Of a stretch of 64,000 nucleotides of DNA, positions 36,461 to 48,191 are shown piece by piece. The notes under the pieces are model-generated. The model was not told where the DNA came from, searched no databases, and saw only the letters and a program-made list of their open reading frames with translations. Origin of the DNA: Enoplosus armatus (taxonomy: Eukaryota > Chordata > Actinopteri > Centrarchiformes > Enoplosidae); contig NC_092200.1 in the NCBI RefSeq assembly GCF_043641665.1, positions 2,553,194 through 2,617,193 on the forward strand, read 5' to 3'. Within the stretch, counting starts at the first letter, position 1; every line of letters starts with the position of its first letter. A program made the translations under genes and the position numbers.

Positions 36461-39400
36461 ATGAAGTGACCAAAAACTTACCAACAGGAAGCACTTTCAT
36501 CATAGCGTTTCCTTTGGAAAATTAATTCACGTTTTTATCTCTTCCTAACGCCTCTGCGATAAGAAGTATTCAATTCCTCACAGGCCTGAGGTCATCCTCA
36601 TGCCACAACGTTTGTGTGTTTGAGTGTGTTCACCATTTCGTAGTGATCCCTGTTAGAGAATACACTAGATAAGAGTAGTGAACAAGCAATGTTCGATGTA
36701 AAAGTTAGCAACTGTCATGCACTGAACAGTGTCTTATTCATTCACTGCATTTAGAAAAAGGACAATTTAGGGAACATTGGGAATGAGATATAATGAACAA
36801 AGTATTCTTACATTAAGTCCAAGACCTGCTGCATGGTTCTCGTGCCAGGCTCCACAAACCCATGCACATACGGCCGCCGTACATCTCTCATAATTCAAAG
36901 CATTGTGGATCTGCCTTGTTGGTGGTCAGCTCGCTGGTTCCTGGGACCCCTGACCCAACAGTTCCTCTTCTGTCTCTTTCCAAAACCTACCAACAATCAG
37001 ATAACCAACATATTTTTTATGACAAACGAGAAGGCAAGTAGAAAACAGCACACGTTGTAAAATGGCTGAGACTGAGGCTGTTAGGATACACCACTAAGTG
37101 TGTTACCCTCTACCTGTTTTAACACGCATTTTCAATTTGTGCACAAGTGGAAACGCTGGGAAATTTAAGTTAAGTTAAGTTCATACCACAAGCGATCATT
37201 ACGATCCTGCACAGATGGACTGGCAGATCATTGATGATCCATCCACCCATCCTATCTGTACAGTGTGCACAACGTTCTCTGACAGATGCCTCGGTAGGTA
37301 AGAGGCAGCGATAGCGAGAAGAAATAATTAAAGAACGGAAACTCTAGAGAAGACTACACTGAAATCAGAGGAGTATAAGTAGGTGAAAATACAGTATATC
37401 TATACAGCTGTGACTGTACAACCAGAAGTTAATTTGCAGTAGGAGCAGGCAATACATTTTCTAATATAGTTCGCTGGTTTATATTTTTAGTGTAATTAAA
37501 ATAGAATTAAAGCTAAAATAGCGAAACAGAACAAGATAAATACATGTTTCTGTATGACTTTGTTTAAATTTACAAATTTTAAAATTACAGCCGTAAAACT
37601 ATAAAGCAGAGCAGCGAATGGCAAACACCCAGACCTCCGTCGGCCTGCACGCCTCTCTAAACAAAACCAACACCCACGTACGTTTACTGAAACGCGTGTG
37701 CACCCAAAACTGTGATATCGAGAAAGCACTGATGGCAGGCTGAACGAGTAAACATGCAGCTCATTCAGCCAAAATGAAAAGATTAAATGAAGGAGACAGG
37801 AAATGATTAGGAATTGCATCAGAATAAAAGCAGAACCTTCCCGTCTTAGCAGACTTTCAGTTTGTGTTCTCATAAGATATAAATATAGAAGTAAAGGCGT
37901 CCTTGGGCAAACTGTTTTTACTAGAAAACAAAACTTACAGTAAGACTCTTAAAAGCCATGCTGCAGTTTTAGCCCAATAAGATCCAAGTGATTTGAACCA
38001 AGCGACTGTCTGACTGCCTCTCTGATGTACTTAAAGGTGCTTTAATGTTTCCATTGCATGTTTCTGTATGTGGTTTATTAGAAGAGGAACTGGGTAGTCA
38101 GCCACGATGGCGCCAAAACCTTCTTGGTCACCCTGCTACCAAATATTTTTTGGTTAGTCAGTGATTAATTTGCAGCCAACTGCTTTTCTTATGAAGGTAT
38201 TTAAACTACACAGTCATCATCATCATCATCTCCGTAGAAGGTGTTAGGACTGTATGATTTTGGTGACAGAAGTTTCTGAGAAATGAGTGTTTGGGGGGGC
38301 AGGCGGGGGCGGGGGTTGGTGTTTCACTTACTGAAGCTGATAGCACCGTGGTTAACTAATGTCTACACAAACTTGCAGGCATCATGCTACCATGAAAAAG
38401 ATAAATGTCCTTGTCAGAGCAGCTTTTAAGTTTCCAAAGATTAAACATGAGTTAAATAGATATAACAGAATGATTGTGAATATTTTGGAGGGGAAAGAGA
38501 CGGCAAGATGAACTAAAACCAAAAGCAAAACCGTGAAGGAGACATAGTTTGTTTGAGGATCCTCATTTTAAAATCCGATGTCTACTGTTTTATTCACAGT
38601 ATTTTATACTAAACATTTTAATTTGCAGCTATGCAGGCAGAGAAACAGGTTGCTGAGACCAGTAACTTGAGATAAAACTCCCCAGTAGCTATCACTGGGT
38701 GTTGATGGTAAGAAGATTAAAATAAACCAAACTTCCTTCCTACTTCTGTTTGGGCCCTCATTCTCACTTGCAACACATGGGGTGTTTCTCACTGGGCTTC
38801 ACATGCAGATTGGATTATTTCTTGCTTGCAGAGAGTTTCCCACTAAAAAAAGCTTCATTTCTCAATCCATGTCTAAAACAAACTTATCTCAAAAATCTTA
38901 GTATTGTGTAAGCAAAGAGCTGATAACAGAGGAGGAGTTGCATTCTTCAAATAGTGTCCTTTTAAATGATGTGTGCTTACATCAATATTAGGACTTTGGC
39001 TATTTTCACCTTATCTATTCAATTCATGACATGTTTGACAGGAGCAGTGTGGAAGGAATGTGAAGCCTTTGTCTGACACAATTTCAAAAACTCAGTCATG
39101 TGGACACAAAGTAATGCAGAGGTCAGTTAATACGGGTTAGAATAGAAGCCTATAGGCTGAATTAGCAAAGGATAATATTTACTGATTGTTTTTCATCGTC
39201 TTTGATCCCTGCCCTTTCTGAGTGAAACATGAGTTTGCATCCTCTGCATGAAACGATAAACCACTTCCCCTACTCTTATTTAATCAGTGCAGAGTGAACG
39301 TCTGTAGCTGTCTGGCAACACTTTGAGATGCCAAACTGATTGCAACTATTAGACCATTTTAGACTTAAACCTGTTAATCAAGTTTTGTATTTTATCTATG

Positions 39401-39564
39401 TTGTAACTTTCCACATTATCAGTGAGGCCATTTCTGAATGTGTCTGTATTTTTAGGGTAGTGCATATATATAATAATCATCGGCACTGTTTGCAGCATTG
39501 ACTTGGTATGAAACATCGTTTATTGATCTCACTCTCTCTCTCTTATTGATTAAAATACACTGGA

Positions 39565-40080
39565 TCAGGTGGTGGTGGAGGTTACTGGACAAGCCCAGTA
39601 AACCCACACGTGCAGTGAGGTTGAACTGGGAAAGAAAGCTACGGGCAACTGTTGAACCACAGATTCAGGAGGAACAATTCGGGTTTCATCCTTTTTGTGA
39701 AACAGGGGACCAGGTCTTTACTCTTGCAGGGCTCCTGGAGGGAAGCAGTGCTGAACAGTCTGGCACAACTTCACTTACTTCAAAGGCGCATGTAGAGGGG
39801 AAGTCTGAACAAAGCATGATGCAGTTTTTGATTTTCATGGGCCGAAAGGGTGTACAGTGTCTGGTTTGTGTGACCTCAGGATTGCAGTTCTGCTTTTTTT
39901 ACTGCTTCTGTTGGCCTCTCTGTAACATCCAGCTTGTTCTGGGAGGGTTTGCTGCTGAGGGTGAAGTGCAAGTGAAGGAATTCTAGTATCTCAAGGTCAA
40001 CGTGTGGATTGATGCAGACTTCGTACTGGACAGGTGTGGCGAAGAGAGAACGCAGCCCTCACCTGTGGTCTTGAACTCTA
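39565..40080 (+). pseudogene. RTE/Rex3-like LINE fragment, internally deleted
   Basis: The plus frame reads ERKLRATVEPQIQEEQFGFH, then TGDQVFTLAGLLEGS, matching the RT motif V-x-P-x-I-Q-E-E-Q-x-G-F-R-P of RTE-type elements. It then jumps to LGGFAAEGEVQVKEF, the region near the end of RT. The catalytic centre is missing and stops follow, so it is a dead copy. Confidence 0.65.
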
Positions 40081-40974
40081 GATAGTGACTGAAAGAAATA
40101 GATAAAGAATATAAGAGTGGTTAAAATAAGGTTCATCTACTGAAAAGTATTTGGTTCTTTTATCCGTTGAGGTGAGTGGTTTATAGCTTTAGAGTCTCTT
40201 ATTGAGTCCTACTGAAGTTTCTGAGCCACAGTGTTTGTGTCTAAAGTGTATCTGTTGATCGAATCTGGTGTCAAAGGTGGAAAAAATTGTTTGATTTTGA
40301 TTTAAAACGAGCCATACCTTTCCAATCTAAAAATGAGGCTAAACCTGATCTAATTCCATGAAAATATTTTTAATAGATTAATAGTCAGATAACCGGAGTA
40401 ATAAATATAGATTGACTGAAGAAATGTCATTTTACAGTGGAAAATGTGTGACTTCATGGTTTCTTCATACCAGGAATGACAATATTTCCTTCAAACTGTT
40501 AAATTACTTCCTTCCTTTCCTCCAATATCTGCCAAGTTCTACAAAAATGCAGAAAATGGGAAGTAATTATGCCAAATAAGACAGACTTTCAGGGGGATGA
40601 CTGGGTCATGTGGCACACTAATCATACCTCTGTTAATGTTGATATCAGCATTCAGTGTCTTACTAATACTTTCAGTACTAAATGCCGTTTCATGCTCATC
40701 ATACCTCTGTTTCAGAGGATGTGAGGAAATGATGGCCAGTTTCTAGCTAGCAACATGTCAGCAAATCACTATAACAACCACCTGTTAAGAAATACTGTCT
40801 GCGGCGGGTTAAACTATGAAAAAATGGACTGGATGTGGTCAGTATGGCCAGTATATAATATAATAAGTTCCCTACAGAACACTGTACACATCAGCGTGTT
40901 TCACATTTTTACAGTGCTGTTGGTTAATCGTGTATTTCAATAACTTATACAGTACAGTGAAGGACAAGATGCTG

Positions 40975-41175
40975 GTTATAAAACCCAGTTTATATAAGAT
41001 TAGTTTGACAAAACAATCCCAACTCAAGGCCCTCTTACTAGCTTTTTTCAGAGCTCCCAGCCATCTCACATGGTCTTTATCAGCAGATGGACATTACCTA
41101 GTTGTCGTGGAAATGGATGTGGTGACATACAAGCTTGACAACTGGGCAAACTTCTGCCACTGATGAAGACCTTGT
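40975..41175. mobile_element. Dispersed repeat shared with 59990-60080
   Basis: Shares (a)caactcaaggcc, gagct-t/c-ccagccat and catcagcagatgg with the block in msl2 intron 2 at about 59990-60080, and more weakly with 63530-63580. Family not recognised. Confidence 0.45.
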
Positions 41176-42945
41176 CATACAACTAAAAGCTATGGAAAAT
41201 GACAGCGAATTGACCTTGAGTTTGGATTGTTTTGTCAAAGTAATTGTGAGGGTGAGGAAATTAACTTTCATGCTTAACTTTTAGAAATAAATAGTTTGTT
41301 GGTTGTAAATTATTAAGAATTTCTGCAGAAACATGGAGAATTTATTTCCGAACCACATTACACAAATACTTTGGAGAAAAGGTCAACTTGAACTTGACTA
41401 CACAACTTCTAAAATTAGACGTTTCTCATATGAGAGACAGTTCTTAAGATGCTTTCTTAAGAATTCTTTGTGCGTTACACATGTTCTCGCTCTCTTACTA
41501 AATCAAGTCATTTCTAAGAGCTCATTATAAATAACATGGTGGGTTTGAGCTGACGTAGCTGTAAAGTTCACTCCTGCATCTGTTCTCACCATATTGACAA
41601 GACAAGAAGTGACGAATGATAAGAATCAAGATGAAAACGCTTTAACCACAACAACAGCTGCCTCCTCAGTAGTGATGCTGTCGCTGGTAGCAGCTTCAGA
41701 GGATCAGAGAAAGATCTCAGACTCTTACTTCGTTGTTAGTTTGTTTTGTGACATTCATAGTTTGGACAGTTTTCACTCAGCCTTGGAGGCAAAGCCTTGT
41801 GATTGGCTGATCCTGATTCCCAAGTATTATAAGACATTATAAGCATTTCATTTAAACCTGCAATAACTGTTTTTTTTTGGCCACTGGGGGGCAGCAGAAA
41901 CAAGTTGTGAACACAACATTGACATATTATCCCCTTTGAAGTTAATGTGACAAACTTATTTCCACATCCAGCTGTTATGGAGCAACGTTATCATTCATTT
42001 GGTGACGTGTTTGTGTCACCTGATGTTTGTAAGTCTGGTATTCTCTCTCTTTTAGCTCATGCGCCACTATGTTCACCACCAACTGTGTCTGTCTGCTATT
42101 TGATGCCGAGCAGGTTATTATCAGTGTCTTTTTACAGCTTTAAGAATTATTATTATTTAGTTATTTTCAAGAGGTGGGTGGAAATGTGAAAAGCTTGTTG
42201 GTTTCTGGCCTGCTGTTGTGCAAGAAGTAAGCATTTGTCATGAGCCTTTGACTCATTATGTCATTAAAACTGAAGGTAGCCTGAAATAAACATTACATTT
42301 GAATTAAATTTAAAGTTTAAACTGATGGAGTTTTGTTTTACTTTGTTGGTAAGCAAGAAGCTGGTCGCTCACATTGTTTTCACAGTTTCAGAGTGATGAA
42401 TAGAGAGTGAGGAGGTACAATCTCTGTTGACTGTAGTGTTGTAAATGTCACCTGGAAAAATACAGCTGATGAATCATATTGACTTCCTCAGGTCACTTCA
42501 AAAAGTCTGATATCTCAAATTTACTTCAGTAGGATTTTTATTCTAATTTTTAAATGTGTACTTTTAAAAAGAGCCACACTTATAAATGTAAATAAATTCA
42601 CCCTGTTGGTTTGTGGAAACCTAAAATATTTTGTGATGTATATACTGTATGTGTGAGCCTCTTGACTCTTGACCCCCCCCTGCTGGTGAAAATGAATACC
42701 TGCTGACAGCTGTGAGGTGTTGTACAAAATAATCCACAGTTGACTTGTGGAAGAGGCTGAAGAACGTAGTTTTAACGACGTGAAAGACGTCACAGTCTTA
42801 CACATAACAAAAATCTAATATTGAATCTGAGCAGCGCTGTGTATGAAATCTGATGGCACTTGTTTCGTGTCGGGTTTTAGGATTTTTGTATTGCTGATTT
42901 TTTTTAAGTGTTCAGTGTTTCCCTCAGACTTTTTGTTTTCTTCAG

Positions 42946-43017
42946 GCAGGAAAGACCTCGGAGGCAGTGTTTCATAGATCAGCAACGCTGAAACCAGACG
43001 GATGCAAGTCTTTGAAG
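42946..43017 (+). other. Exon-like block of unknown identity
   Basis: 72 nt between a strong acceptor (ttttgttttcttcag) and donor (gaag then gtaagc). One frame is open throughout and encodes AGKTSEAVFHRS followed by ATLKPDGCKSLK. No neighbouring exon or family was identified. It may be a relic or chance. Confidence 0.2.
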
Positions 43018-44990
43018 GTAAGCAGCGAACATGTACACTGCCGGTCTGTGGAAACAACACACAGCTGACATGATAATTACAGGTCAGTGTTCATCACAAC
43101 TTTGTCACCATCAAGTGGGGAAAAGAAAACCTGCAGCAAATTAACCCCCAAATTTAGAAGAAAAACATTTATAAGGAAATGGACAAGCCAACCGGTTGTC
43201 TCTGCTTTGCACAGAATGCATGCTGGGATATCATATAGCCCAGGCTGGATTACCAATTAGGATCCAGACCCACTGAGCACCAAAAGTCCCAGGTTTTATG
43301 TAGAAAAAACAAACAATAAAACAAAATGTGCAAAAGAAATATATAAATGACACACAATACATAGAAAATACATATACAATGAATACAACATTAAACTAGA
43401 TATAGTAAGAGCCTAAGGAAAGCCACCTGATCACGCTTCATGATCCAGTTTGAGATCTGCGGGTTCCTCATATTGATCACCTGAACAGAGAAAGTGGTCT
43501 GTCCAAAGTAGAAGTTTGAACATCTACAATTCCATGACAACTGGAAATAAATCTGGATAAAAATATGTTTTGCATTATATATTATCTTAAAGAGGCTTAT
43601 AGGTTCAGCAACTGGTGCAACTGCAAACCATGAGTCTGTCTTTCCTTAGGTTCCGTAAAATGCAGATTATAGATTATAATTCTGGGTTGACACCACGTTC
43701 ATACAAACAAACCTTTTTCAATATCATGATGTGGGTTTGGCCAAAACCACCTCTTCCTCTTTTTTTGCTGCTTTATCTGTCCCGTCACCATGACAAGGTG
43801 TTCCTGTGGATTCTGTAATAAGGCGTTAACATGCCACAGACACTTATCGTTATGAACCTGTAGTCTTGTTTTGGCATAAAGACGGCTCGTGTTGTGTATC
43901 AGTAATGGTTTAACCAGTGGTCTGTTCAGATTGTCAGTTTGAGCCGGCAGTTTGAGGACACGTTGGGTTTTTTTTATTGATATCAGTAAAGTCATTGGAA
44001 TAATATTTATGAGGATAACATGTGGCCAGAGTTTTCTGTGAAATAACATTTTCAGCATATTGAGCAAATTTAGCACCTCTGTCCGTATGTATGTGCGTAT
44101 TTATATATGTAACATACATCAGTTATAACCAGGTTATGTGCACTCACGTACATGTTTAAAATAAAACACCAACAGATGTAGAATCACTTTTTCTCAACCT
44201 AAATCTGACACAAGTGTGAAAATAATTACACCAGCGGAGGATAAACAATGTGATCTGTATGATAATGGATATTTATTAATGTCATATTTCAGAAACTGGG
44301 GATCGTCAGAGCACACGATTTTTTTTAATGTTTTTATCTCTTTGCACAAATTGAAATTCAGTTTCAACAAAATAAGCAACCCCCTACCGTCACTGTTGTC
44401 CAGTATAAAATGTATTTATTTATTCTTCTGCGTTATAAGAGTAAGGAAGGGAACACCCAAAGCTTTAGTAATTCATATAATGGCACCAATAATAAAACAC
44501 AGGTATGTACGTATCAGAGCAGATGTGGTCTGCGAGGTCCAGACAGCTACGAATAACTCACCGACTGATCACACATTTATTCATAGATTCAGTGTTTCCA
44601 TTTTTACTGCACATTGTCAGCACAGAAATCCCCATTCATGCAGTGAATCCCCTCTGCACTGCCGGCCGAAATCAGACATCTTACATGTTTAATATGATTT
44701 ATTTTTGGTCAGTTCTACAAAATAATGCCACAAAAATTGGTTTTAAAGCTGTACAAATTGATATTTCCCTAAAACTGCTGGGATGCTTTTGCTGAGTCAG
44801 CTCAGAAGTCTTCATTCATTTGTTTTTGGTATTAATTGACAACTTTACAAAATGAAGCCACAAAAATCTTTTTTAAGCTGTATAAGATCACTCACAGAAA
44901 CAGCTAAAATTCTTAGTAAACGTTTCTGTAAAAACAATAAGTAGTAAATCAGCAGAAAATGTCCAGAGACGCTGGCGTGCCTCGTTTTTG

Positions 44991-46760
44991 CTATTCCACA
45001 TCATCTTCGTACAGGACTTCAAATCTGCGCCTGGAAATCGCCGGACCACACTTGAACTCCTGCTGTGGAGGAGAGAGAATAAGGGAAAAGTATTTTTAAA
45101 AAAAATAGAAAAATATGCAATTAGACAGAAATGTCCATGAAAACAAACAGTTCAACAATATAATAATGTATATTTACCTGTTTTTACGTAGCGCTTTTCT
45201 TTCAAGGAAATTCTTATTTTCCCTAAATTTGGTACCATAATAAATATTTCCAGGAAACTTCACAGAGCCACAAAATACAGCTGGAAAGTTATTACAGTAT
45301 TTTGTTGTGTTCTCACATATAGTTGACTCTACATTGCCTGGTTGCAAGCAAAACAGCAATGTAAGCAAAAGCAGCTTCAGTCACGATCTTAATTGGACAC
45401 ATTTTGAAAAGTCATCCTTCAAGGTTATGAAACGGTTTTGATTCTCCAGATAATATGAGGGGCCAGTAATTTACCTGCTCTGGTATTTCACACAGGAATC
45501 CAGACTTCATTTTGTTGGCTGAATAAACTCATCTGGATGTGATTGGGTAGATGTCTGATTCTCACCTTGTCAATCTTGTCATTGAGCCACTTGGCAGCTG
45601 GATTGATGCACTTCCTTGCGCCGTCTGTGGTTGTAATCCTGGAAACAGAGACACAAGACATTTTACCTGAATGTTTGGTCCTTTGGCGTTTAGAAGGCTT
45701 TTGAGTAACGGGGGAGTTGGTTTGACACAAATCGTTTTAATCCTAGAAATGGGATTAGCAATTAGACTTTCAGTTAGATCTTCATTATTACCTGAATGTT
45801 TTGTCATTTGGCTGATTCTTATCTCTAGAGCGCCTCTCATTAAACATTAGTCCCATGGCGGCAGAATTTATTTTAGACTTCAGGAGAGGGTACAGCCAAG
45901 TTATGCCCTGTTGTTGTTGTTGCCAAGATCATAAGTGTTGGACATCAGACAAACTAGTTTTTCAGCACATTAGATGAGCATGACATTAGAGAAAGATGAA
46001 AACAGACAGCATGCTGTACTTACACGAAGGCATGGTGTTGGCAGCCGCGTCGCTTTGTCTGTTCGTTACACTTCTTGATGTTTTTAATCTTATTAAAACT
46101 GCCTCCCTCACAGCAGAACTGTGCTCTCGTTTGTGAATCAACTGCACCAGACCATTACAGAGAGAGGGAGAGTGAGAGATACTGTCATTATTCAGGAATT
46201 TGTGTTGCGCTCCTCAACACAACAAGCATGACACACTGTTACACACTGTAAAGTACCCAGAGAATATGATTGCAGTCATCTTTTCATGTTTTATTAGTTT
46301 TTCCAAATAGCAAAACATGACAGCACCAATATAATATTTAGATATAATATCAAAACCACACTGAACATAGCACTAAAAACAAAATGGTGATAAAATAAAT
46401 AGATAAATAGAAAGTTAATGGTAGCACAGTGGTACAGCATTAGTCGCTTATGATGTACATAAAGTTAGAGCTGAGACAATTAATCAATAAGTCAATCCAC
46501 AGAGCACAGCAACTAACTAAAGCAACACCGTACAGCTGAAAGCAGACCGAATAAGCGTCTACCAAACGGAAACTGCTTTTTGGTTTGGGACAAGACTTAG
46601 TTTAATTAAAGCACTCAATTGCTTAATACATTCTTACTCTGTAGTCAAAACACTGCAAATTCCGTAAATGAAGAGCTGTACCTTGTGATGCAGAGAAGAG
46701 CATCACGACAGCCAGGGTGAGCAGACAAATCCAGCGGCTGGCAGAGAGAGTCGTCCACAT
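44991..46760 (-). CDS. Six-cysteine CC chemokine, copy D (112 aa)
   Basis: Minus-strand exons: 46760-46682, 46141-46024, 45638-45566, 45059-44991 (79+118+73+69 nt, 113 codons with stop), phases 1, 2, 0. Leader MWTTLSASRWICLLTLAVVM is a signal peptide. The core reads TRAQFCCEGGSFNKIKN, KKCNEQTKRRGCQHHAFV, and RKCINPAAKWLNDKIDK, giving the CC pair, third and fourth cysteines 14 residues apart, and the C-x-(N/D)-P-x-x-x-W motif. Two extra cysteines (KKC and FKCGP) could form a third disulfide. The tail is basic then acidic (RRRFEVLYEDDVE). The upstream ATG-containing frame MQLRSRV starts in the 5' UTR; the ATG chosen gives the leader shared with copy E. A TATATAAAG box lies about 100 bp upstream. 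Confidence 0.87.
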
Positions 46761-46858
46761 CTTCAAACGCTGCACGGCACCAAAGCTGACTCTGGATCTC
46801 AGCTGCAAACTGCTTCGTTATTCAGTTACTAATGATGAGTGAACTAAAGAGGTGGGGT

Positions 46859-46867
46859 CTTTATATA
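46859..46867 (-). promoter_or_regulatory. TATA box of chemokine D
   Basis: Forward ctttatata reads TATATAAAG on the gene strand, about 100 bp upstream of the ATG. The paralogous position in copy E (50036-50044) reads GTATATAAG. Confidence 0.6.
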
Positions 46868-47139
46868 TTGAAGCTTCACGCAAAAAAAAGAGGAACCATT
46901 CTTGTCACGCACACACACACACACCCAGAAGATATTTAGTTAATCATGTCCATATATGTTCAGGTTCGTTGTGCATCTCGTCGCAGGGTCCATCCTCTTC
47001 ACTGATGTTCACATCCAAACTGAACTTTAAGGAGTTCATCAGCAGAATGATATACGCTAATATGACCAAATATATGTGGACATCTCCTCAGGCAAGCCCC
47101 ATGATATTTCTGCCAACTTTGTGACACCAGTTTGTCCCT

Positions 47140-47345
47140 TTCCTCTTTCAACATGACGATGCCCCCATGCACAAAGCCAGGTCCATAAAGAAGTGGTTTA
47201 ATGTGGAAGAACTTGACCGGGTTGCACAGAGCTCCCTCTGCGAGTCAGACCTCATCACCCAACATCAGTGCTGGAACTCACTGATGCTCTGGTGTCTGAA
47301 TGGGAGCAAGTCCCTGCAGCTGGCTCAACATCTGTTATAGCAGCA
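47140..47345 (+). pseudogene. Tc1/mariner transposase C-terminal remnant
   Basis: Contains cccatgcacaaagc, aggtccataaagaagtgg, gtggaagaacttgaccgg and ctcatcacccaacatcagtg, the nucleotide counterpart of the ...HKARSIK-W... to ...PTSV... end of Tc1-type transposase. Frameshifted. It is a longer fragment of the same kind as the one at 7110-7265. Confidence 0.65.
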
Positions 47346-47348
47346 GAT

Positions 47349-47825
47349 TAAAGCTGGAGTGCGGAACTTTTGTCTCCCCCTTCTGGTGTATGCCTGCAGG
47401 TTTTTCCGTAGTTGAGTCAACTCTGTTCTCTAACTAATGAGCATAAAATGTCTCTCTGTATTTACCATGGATGCATTATATGTATTGTATGTGAGTACTT
47501 CCTGGGACTATTTGAAGTCTGCCTGAATCACGTGATGATCAAGCATTTTGAACTTCTTTGATGCAACTCTACATGGCTCTGCTGTAGCCATGGTGATAGC
47601 CCACTCTGTCCCTACGGTTGCTCCTCCAATCAGCTCTAACAAACCAATCATTGCCGGTTGATGTAAAACGCATCACTATTGGTGCACCTGAATGTCGCCA
47701 CAGACACCCGATTTAAAAACTCTATATACCGAGAAATACAAAGTGATTTAGCTGGCGGTGATCGTCTTTTGGCAACGGCTTGAATGTAACATGTCTATAT
47801 GTTAAAGTCCCGCGCTCCGGCTTTA
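47349..47825. mobile_element. MITE with 22-bp terminal inverted repeats
   Basis: The left end taaagctggagtgcgg and the complement of the right end (taaagccggagcgcgg) match at 19 of 22 positions over 47349-47370 and 47804-47825. TA at both outer edges suits a Tc1/mariner-type TA target. No coding capacity. It sits between chemokine copies D and E, directly after a Tc1 fossil. Confidence 0.55.
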
Positions 47826-48191
47826 CAGCCATGTTCAACTATCACATGTGGGTGTAATGTTGTGTACTGTATATTCAATTCAATAGGTCTATTTTTTTCT
47901 TATTTTTACCTGCTTGTTATTTTATTACAATCCTTACAGAAATGTGACACTGAAACCACACTGTACTGACATTTTAAATCAGTTTAACACGGTTTATTTT
48001 TTGGTTCCCGGTTCAAAAAGAACAACTCTGCCAATGCTGTTACTGACAACTTTACAAAATAATGCCACACAATTACAGGCTATATACAATTAAATACAAA
48101 AATAGCTTAAAAGTTAAATAGATATTTATGTAAAAGGAATAAATAGTAGATCAGCAGAAAATGGAGTTGCTGCTTTGCTGGGACGTTTTTG

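Larger units (their letters stand above)
32770..36610. repeat. Segmental duplication, right copy (carries mucin-tailed chemokine B)
   Basis: Tandem partner of 29430-32490, about 0.8 kb longer mainly because of a LINE fragment and nearby sequence at about 33,300-34,400. The four chemokine exons, their introns and the proximal promoter are highly similar between the copies. Confidence 0.8.
36611..44990. other. 8.4-kb spacer between the two chemokine pairs; no supported gene
   Basis: AT-rich, with a LINE fragment (39565-40080), a dispersed repeat (about 40975-41175), a CTCF-like motif (41881) and one isolated exon-like block (42946-43017). Frames of 60-125 codons on both strands show no family motif. 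Confidence 0.45.

Noticed and set aside
39498..39986. 162-codon plus frame as a host gene
   Set aside because: It holds fused, deleted pieces of RTE-type reverse transcriptase and is a dead LINE copy.
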